Source: Mycolicibacterium sp. HK-90
GTDB lineage: Bacteria; Actinomycetota; Actinomycetes; Mycobacteriales; Mycobacteriaceae
Assembly: GCF_030486405.1 (NCBI RefSeq)
Contig: NZ_CP129613.1
Span: forward strand, 5,270,001-5,334,000
Length of the DNA: 64,000 nt
Direction: 5' to 3'
Part shown: one piece after another, positions 59,921-64,000 of the stretch
Layout of the letters: the number at the start of each line of letters is the position of its first letter
Numbering within the stretch: the first letter of the stretch is position 1
Program-made: the position numbers and the translations under genes
Notes under the pieces: generated by a model
Database searches by the model: none
The model's input: only the letters and a program-made list of their open reading frames with translations
What the model was told of the DNA's origin: nothing

Positions 59921-60757
59921 ATGACCGAGCCAAGGACCTATCCCGCCGGAGTGCCGTGCTGGGTGGACACCGACCAGCAGGATGTGCCTGCCGCCCAGGA
60001 CTTTTACGGCCGGCTGTTCGGCTGGACGTTCGAGAACGTGCTGCCCGACGATTCCGACGATGCCTACCTGATCGCCACCCTGGAAGGTCAGGACGTCGCC
60101 GCGATCTCCTCGGCGGAGACCGGCCAGGAGATCGCCTGGAACACCTACGTCGCGGTGGACGACGCCGATGCGACGGCCGCGGCCGTGACCGCCGGCGGCG
60201 GGACCGTGACCGGCGGACCCGACGACGCGGGCCCCGGCGGCAGGCAGGCCGGTTGCACCGATCCGCGCGGCGCCCACTTCAAGCTGTGGCAGCCACGGCG
60301 GCGACTTGGCGCCCAGCTGGTCAACGTTCCGGGCACCTGGAATTTCAGCGATCTGCAGACCACCGATCCACAGGCGGCCGCCGCCTTCTACGGACCGGTT
60401 TTCGGCTGGGAGTTCGACAACGCCGGGTTCGCGACGATGATCCGCCGCCCGGGATACGCCGATCACCTCGCCGCGACCGTCGATCCCGACATCCTGGAAC
60501 GCCACGCCGCCGCCGGCACCCCACCCGGATTCTCCGACGCGGTGGGCTGGATCGGGCAGCTTGCCGACGAGCAACAACCCGAGCACTGGCAGGTGGCATT
60601 CGCCGTGGCCAACCGCGACGAATCCGTGGCGCTGGCCGAAAAGCTCGGCGCGGCGGTGATTTCCAGCGACGATGCCGAATGGGCGAAATCCGCCCTGATC
60701 CAGGACCCGCAGGGCGCCCGGCTGGTGCTGAGCCAGTTCAGCCCGCCGGAAGGCTGA
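59921..60757 (+). CDS. Two-domain VOC/glyoxalase-fold protein (CFP30B/Rv0577-like)
   Basis: A 278-aa protein, paralogous to 12352-13125. FYGRLFGWTFE and FYGPVFGWEFD mark its two domains, with a DPRGA and DPQGA strand at each end. Same family caveats. The 3' end overlaps the convergent membrane protein gene by 20 nt. Confidence 0.85.
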   Translation: MTEPRTYPAGVPCWVDTDQQDVPAAQDFYGRLFGWTFENVLPDDSDDAYLIATLEGQDVAAISSAETGQEIAWNTYVAVDDADATAAAVTAGGGTVTGGPDDAGPGGRQAGCTDPRGAHFKLWQPRRRLGAQLVNVPGTWNFSDLQTTDPQAAAAFYGPVFGWEFDNAGFATMIRRPGYADHLAATVDPDILERHAAAGTPPGFSDAVGWIGQLADEQQPEHWQVAFAVANRDESVALAEKLGAAVISSDDAEWAKSALIQDPQGARLVLSQFSPPEG

Positions 60758-61136
60758 TCACCGAACGGTTTCGCGTGCGGTAGAACAGCACGGCCGCGGC
60801 AATGATCACCTCAATCAGAGCCAGCAGCGTCGCCGTCGTCATCACGGCGGAGGCCTGAGCCGGGACCCCCATGCCATGGTGATGGTTGGGCATCGGGGTG
60901 TGCATGGCGATCATGGCCAGGCTCATCAACGCGATCGTGCACCAGACCCCGGGAGTACCGGTGCGCCACAGATGACCTGCGCAGTACAGACACCCGACGA
61001 CCATGCCGACCAGCACCGCGGCGGCAACCGGGCTGGTGGACGCGCCGAGCATCAACCCATGTAGCACAGCCGAACTCGCGGCCAGCAGCGCACACGACCG
61101 CCGCCCAAGAACACTGCAGGCACGCGCGGACGACAT
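60738..61136 (-). CDS. Small four-helix membrane protein with His-rich loop
   Basis: A 132-aa integral membrane protein with helices at about 12-33, 35-52, 61-78 and 96-118. The loop between the last two contains [12 protein letters not shown], several His and Met that could bind Cu or another metal. Function unknown. The ATG at 61136 is divergent from the asparaginase gene, 80 nt away. Confidence 0.65.
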   Translation of the reverse strand: MSSARACSVLGRRSCALLAASSAVLHGLMLGASTSPVAAAVLVGMVVGCLYCAGHLWRTGTPGVWCTIALMSLAMIAMHTPMPNHHHGMGVPAQASAVMTTATLLALIEVIIAAAVLFYRTRNRSVISLPAG

Positions 61137-61216
61137 CGCCCCATGGTCGCAGCAATCGCACGTCAGCGCTGCCGAAACCCCCGTACGTGTTCGCGTGTCG
61201 TCGTACCGTCAGCCGT

Positions 61217-62299
61217 ATGACCAACTTCGCAGCCCGCCCGGCCCGGTCGCGACGGGTGATGAGCACATTCCTGCTGGCGGTCGCGATGACCGCCGCATGT
61301 TCGAGCAACCCGACGTCGACGGACACCGCGACGAACACCACCGGACCGGGGAATGGCGAAGCAGCGTCGGGCCGCGTCGTGGTGATCACCACCGGCGGGA
61401 CCATCGCGACGAGCACCGACGCCAACGGCGTGCGCCGGCCCACGGTCGGCGGAGCCGAGTTGGCGGAAGGCCTCGACGTCGAGGTGGTGGAGGTGATGAA
61501 GAAGGACAGTTCGCAGCTGACACCACGAGACTGGGACGCGATCGGCACCGCGGCCAAGAAGGCGGTGGCGGACGGCGCCACCGGCGTGGTGATCACGCAC
61601 GGCACAGACACCATGGAAGACACCGCGATGTGGCTCGACGTCACCTACAACGGGCCGGCACCGATCGTGCTGACCGGGGCGCAGCGTAGTTCCGACGCCC
61701 CGGACGCCGACGGACCGACCAACCTGCGCGACGCGATCACCGTGGCGTCCAGCCCCGCCGCGCGCGACCAGGGCGTGCTGATCATGTTCGCCGGTGACAC
61801 ATTCCAGGCGTTGGGCACCCACAAGACGACCACCCAGGATCTCAAGGCGTTCGGTGGCACCCCACCGATCGGGTCGGTCGCCGACGACACCTTCACGCTC
61901 GACCACCCCGCGAAGCGTCCGTTCCTCGGTGACGTACCGGCGGCCACGGCACCTCCCGTCGCCATCGTCGCGGCCTACCCGGGCGACGGCGCGGGACCCA
62001 TCGATGCCGCAGTGGCGGCGGGCGCGCGCGGAATCGTCGTGGAGGCACTGGGTTCCGGCAACGCCGGGGAGGGCGTGGTGGACGCGGTACGCCGGCACGC
62101 CCCGGCCGGGGTGGCCTTCGGGATCTCCACCCGCGTCCCGACCGGTGAGGTCGTCGCCGAGTACGGTCCGGGTGACGACATGGTCAAGGCCGGCGCCGTG
62201 ATGGTCCCCAACCTGCGGCCGAGCCAGGCGCGGGTGTTGATGATGGCCGCCCTGGCCACCAATCAGCCGGTGCGCGACGTGGTCGGCCGCTGGGGCTGA
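61217..62299 (+). CDS. Type-I/II L-asparaginase, predicted lipoprotein
   Basis: A protein of about 360 aa. A signal peptide ends in the lipobox MTAAC, then a Ser/Thr/Gly-rich linker, then the asparaginase domain from about residue 52: TTGGTIAT (first catalytic Thr), [10 protein letters not shown] (second Thr/Asp pair), [16 protein letters not shown]. It hydrolyses asparagine to aspartate and ammonia. Surface anchoring fits nitrogen scavenging outside the cell; M. tuberculosis AnsA is instead described as secreted or cytosolic without a lipobox, as far as I recall. Start at ATG 61217 or 61259. Confidence 0.85.
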   Translation: MTNFAARPARSRRVMSTFLLAVAMTAACSSNPTSTDTATNTTGPGNGEAASGRVVVITTGGTIATSTDANGVRRPTVGGAELAEGLDVEVVEVMKKDSSQLTPRDWDAIGTAAKKAVADGATGVVITHGTDTMEDTAMWLDVTYNGPAPIVLTGAQRSSDAPDADGPTNLRDAITVASSPAARDQGVLIMFAGDTFQALGTHKTTTQDLKAFGGTPPIGSVADDTFTLDHPAKRPFLGDVPAATAPPVAIVAAYPGDGAGPIDAAVAAGARGIVVEALGSGNAGEGVVDAVRRHAPAGVAFGISTRVPTGEVVAEYGPGDDMVKAGAVMVPNLRPSQARVLMMAALATNQPVRDVVGRWG

Positions 62300-62305
62300 C
62301 CGGCG

Positions 62306-63934
62306 CTACTCGGGGGCGAGGCCGAGGAGTTTGACACTCTCCTCGCGCATGTCGACCTTGCGGATCTTGCCGGTCACCGTCATCGGGAACTCGTCCACCA
62401 CGAGCACATAACGCGGGATCTTGTAGTGGGCGAGCTTGTCGGCGGCGTAGGCCCGGACCGCGTCGGCATCGAGCGGGGCCCGGCCGGGTTTCATCCGGAT
62501 CCAGGCGCAGATCTCCTCACCGAACCGCGCATCGGGCACCCCGATCACCTGGGCGTCGTCGATGTCGGGGTGGGTGTACAGGAACTCCTCGATCTCACGG
62601 GGGTAGACGTTCTCCCCACCGCGGATCACCATGTCCTTGATCCGGCCGACCACCGTGCAGTAGCCGTCCTCCCGCATCACCGCGAGGTCACCGGTATGCA
62701 TCCAGCCATCCGGATCGATGGCCTCCGCGGTTTTCGCCGGCTCGTCCCAATACCCGAGCATGACCGAGTAACCGCGGGTGCAGAATTCGCCGGGCTGCCC
62801 GCGCTCGACCGTCTCCCCGGTGTCCGGGTCGACGATCTTGACCTCGATGTGCGGATGGGCCCGGCCGATGGTGGCGGTACGACGCTCCAGATCGTCGTCG
62901 ACCAGCGTCTGGCACGACACCGGCGACGTCTCGGTCATGCCGTAGCAGATCGCCACCTCGGCCATGTGCATGTCGGCCACCACCCGTTTCATCACCTCGA
63001 CCGGACACACCGAGCCCGCCATGATCCCGGTGCGCAACGAGGACAGGTCGAACTGGGCGAAATCGGGATGCCCCAGCATGGCGATGAACATCGTGGGCAC
63101 CCCGTAGAGCGCCGTGCACCGCTCGGATTCGACTGCGGCCAAGGTGATCCCGGGATCGAAACCCGGGGCGGGGATCACGATCGCCGCACCGTGGGTCAGC
63201 GCACCGAGGTTGCCCATCACCATGCCGAAGCAGTGGTAGAACGGCACCGGGACGCACACCCGGTCGTTGCGACCGAAATTGATCAGGCCGCCGACGAAGA
63301 ACCCGTTGTTCAGGATGTTGCGGTGGCTCAGCGTCGCGCCCTTGGGGAATCCGGTTGTCCCCGAGGTGTATTGGATGTTGATCGGGTCGGTGTTGGACAG
63401 TTCGCCGATCCGCGCGCGAAGCCGGTCGTCATCGACCTGCTCGGTGTGCAACCGGTCCCAGTCGAGGGTGCCGAGGAAGATCACGTCTTTGAGCTCCGGG
63501 CAGTCCGCCTGCACCTCGGCCACCATCGTCACATAGTCGGAGGTCTTGAACGCGGTGGCCGACACCAGCGTCCGCACCTGCGACTGCCGCAGCACATAGG
63601 CGAGTTCGTGGGTGCGGTAGGCCGGGTTGATGTTCACCAGGATCGCCCCGATCTTGGCGGTCGCGAGCTGCAGCATCACCCACTCGGCGCAGTTCGGCGC
63701 CCAGATACCGACTCGGTCACCCTTGTCCACACCCGAGGCCATCAGACCTCGGGCCACGGCATCGACCTCGGCGTCCAGCTCGGCATACGTCCAGCGCCGC
63801 CCCGTCGCGACCTCGACCAGCGCCTCGGCGTCCGGTTGGGCGGCCACCATCTGCTCGAAGTTGGCGCCGATGGTCTGCTCGAGCACAGGTACATCGGTGG
63901 GGCCACGGTCATAGGAACTCATCGCCGCGTTCAT
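62306..63934 (-). CDS. Acyl-CoA synthetase (FadD35-like)
   Basis: A 542-aa adenylating enzyme. It has [16 protein letters not shown] (A3), [10 protein letters not shown] (A5), MHTGDLAVM (A7), and [18 protein letters not shown] at the C-terminus. The sequence style is that of FadD35-type medium- or long-chain acyl-CoA ligases. Its ATG overlaps the stop of an upstream gene (ATGA), so it is part of a minus-strand operon extending past the right edge. Confidence 0.85.
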   Translation of the reverse strand: MNAAMSSYDRGPTDVPVLEQTIGANFEQMVAAQPDAEALVEVATGRRWTYAELDAEVDAVARGLMASGVDKGDRVGIWAPNCAEWVMLQLATAKIGAILVNINPAYRTHELAYVLRQSQVRTLVSATAFKTSDYVTMVAEVQADCPELKDVIFLGTLDWDRLHTEQVDDDRLRARIGELSNTDPINIQYTSGTTGFPKGATLSHRNILNNGFFVGGLINFGRNDRVCVPVPFYHCFGMVMGNLGALTHGAAIVIPAPGFDPGITLAAVESERCTALYGVPTMFIAMLGHPDFAQFDLSSLRTGIMAGSVCPVEVMKRVVADMHMAEVAICYGMTETSPVSCQTLVDDDLERRTATIGRAHPHIEVKIVDPDTGETVERGQPGEFCTRGYSVMLGYWDEPAKTAEAIDPDGWMHTGDLAVMREDGYCTVVGRIKDMVIRGGENVYPREIEEFLYTHPDIDDAQVIGVPDARFGEEICAWIRMKPGRAPLDADAVRAYAADKLAHYKIPRYVLVVDEFPMTVTGKIRKVDMREESVKLLGLAPE

Positions 63935-64000
63935 TCCACAAGGTCCTCGTATCGGTATTCGGTGGAAATCGGTTCGCCCGCTTCGTGAGCCGCATCCTCC
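63931..64000 (-). CDS. C-terminal end of a gene running off the right edge
   Basis: A minus-strand frame opening at the window edge reads [20 protein letters not shown] and ends TGA at 63933-63931, overlapping the FadD ATG by 4 nt. Only about 22 residues are visible, too few to name the protein; operon coupling supports it as real. Confidence 0.6.
   Translation of the reverse strand, partial: EDAAHEAGEPISTEYRYEDLVE

Overview
The window is from a fast-growing, GC-rich mycobacterium (Mycolicibacterium/Mycobacterium type). Support comes from the dense ATGA-coupled operons, GTG starts, many FadD/FadE/SDR/P450 genes, an EspC-type ESX protein, and a block with the same gene order as M. tuberculosis Rv0904c-Rv0910 (accD3, echA6, Rv0906-like, ctpE, Rv0909/Rv0910-like toxin-antitoxin). 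No rRNA, tRNA, insertion sequence, prophage or CRISPR array was seen.

Left edge (1-6,500). A minus-strand ESX/T7SS substrate locus (EspC-like protein, 462-aa Trp-x-Gly-type protein, 156-aa protein, and an ORF running off the edge) looks AT-richer than the rest. Next is an overlapping pair, a 317-aa soluble protein and a four-helix membrane protein, whose layout and sequence pattern recall phage lambda RexA/RexB; it is a candidate chromosomal abortive-infection module. A divergon of a rhodanese lipoprotein and a Cys-rich DUF1326 protein follows, with two CsoR/CstR-like operators. A truncated SDR and a tiny His-rich secreted peptide end the section.

6,500-13,800. Thiolase, carotenoid/stilbene cleavage oxygenase and a tandem HxlR regulator form one operon. 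Then come an Hsp20 gene behind a CIRCE element, a GNAT, a cupin, a glyoxalase-fold protein and membrane proteins.

13,800-32,640. Two divergent catabolic operons. The minus-strand operon runs SDR, Rieske oxygenase, LLM flavin oxidoreductase, Baeyer-Villiger monooxygenase, TauD dioxygenase, SDR, CaiB CoA-transferase and four acyl-CoA dehydrogenases. The plus-strand operon runs beta-propeller lactonase, GntR, FadD, SDR, FadD. Together they could activate, ring-open and beta-oxidise an unidentified cyclic substrate.

32,700-36,200. A small Cys-rich protein and a complete frdABCD fumarate reductase operon.

36,270-49,040. The most unusual region: a tightly coupled plus-strand operon of about 10.7 kb behind a perfect 14-bp palindrome. 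It holds two near-duplicate multi-helix membrane proteins, a TetR, two single-helix microproteins (34 and 42 aa, not previously listed as ORFs), a NorD/CoxE-like VWA protein, a 36-aa acidic triple-repeat peptide, a NorQ/CbbQ-like AAA+ ATPase, a one-helix protein, two P450s, two DapB-fold dehydrogenases, a VOC protein and a frameshifted ERG2/sigma-1-receptor-like gene. The VWA/AAA+ pair suggests maturation of a metalloenzyme, perhaps one formed by the duplicated membrane proteins. A DapB-fold protein and an SDR lie divergently upstream.

49,040-64,000. The conserved Rv0904c-Rv0910-like block, a YhgE/Pip-type membrane protein with a degenerate ABC ATPase, a methyltransferase, a second two-domain glyoxalase, a lipoprotein asparaginase and a FadD.

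Family calls were made by eye from motifs and remembered homologues; no database search was run.
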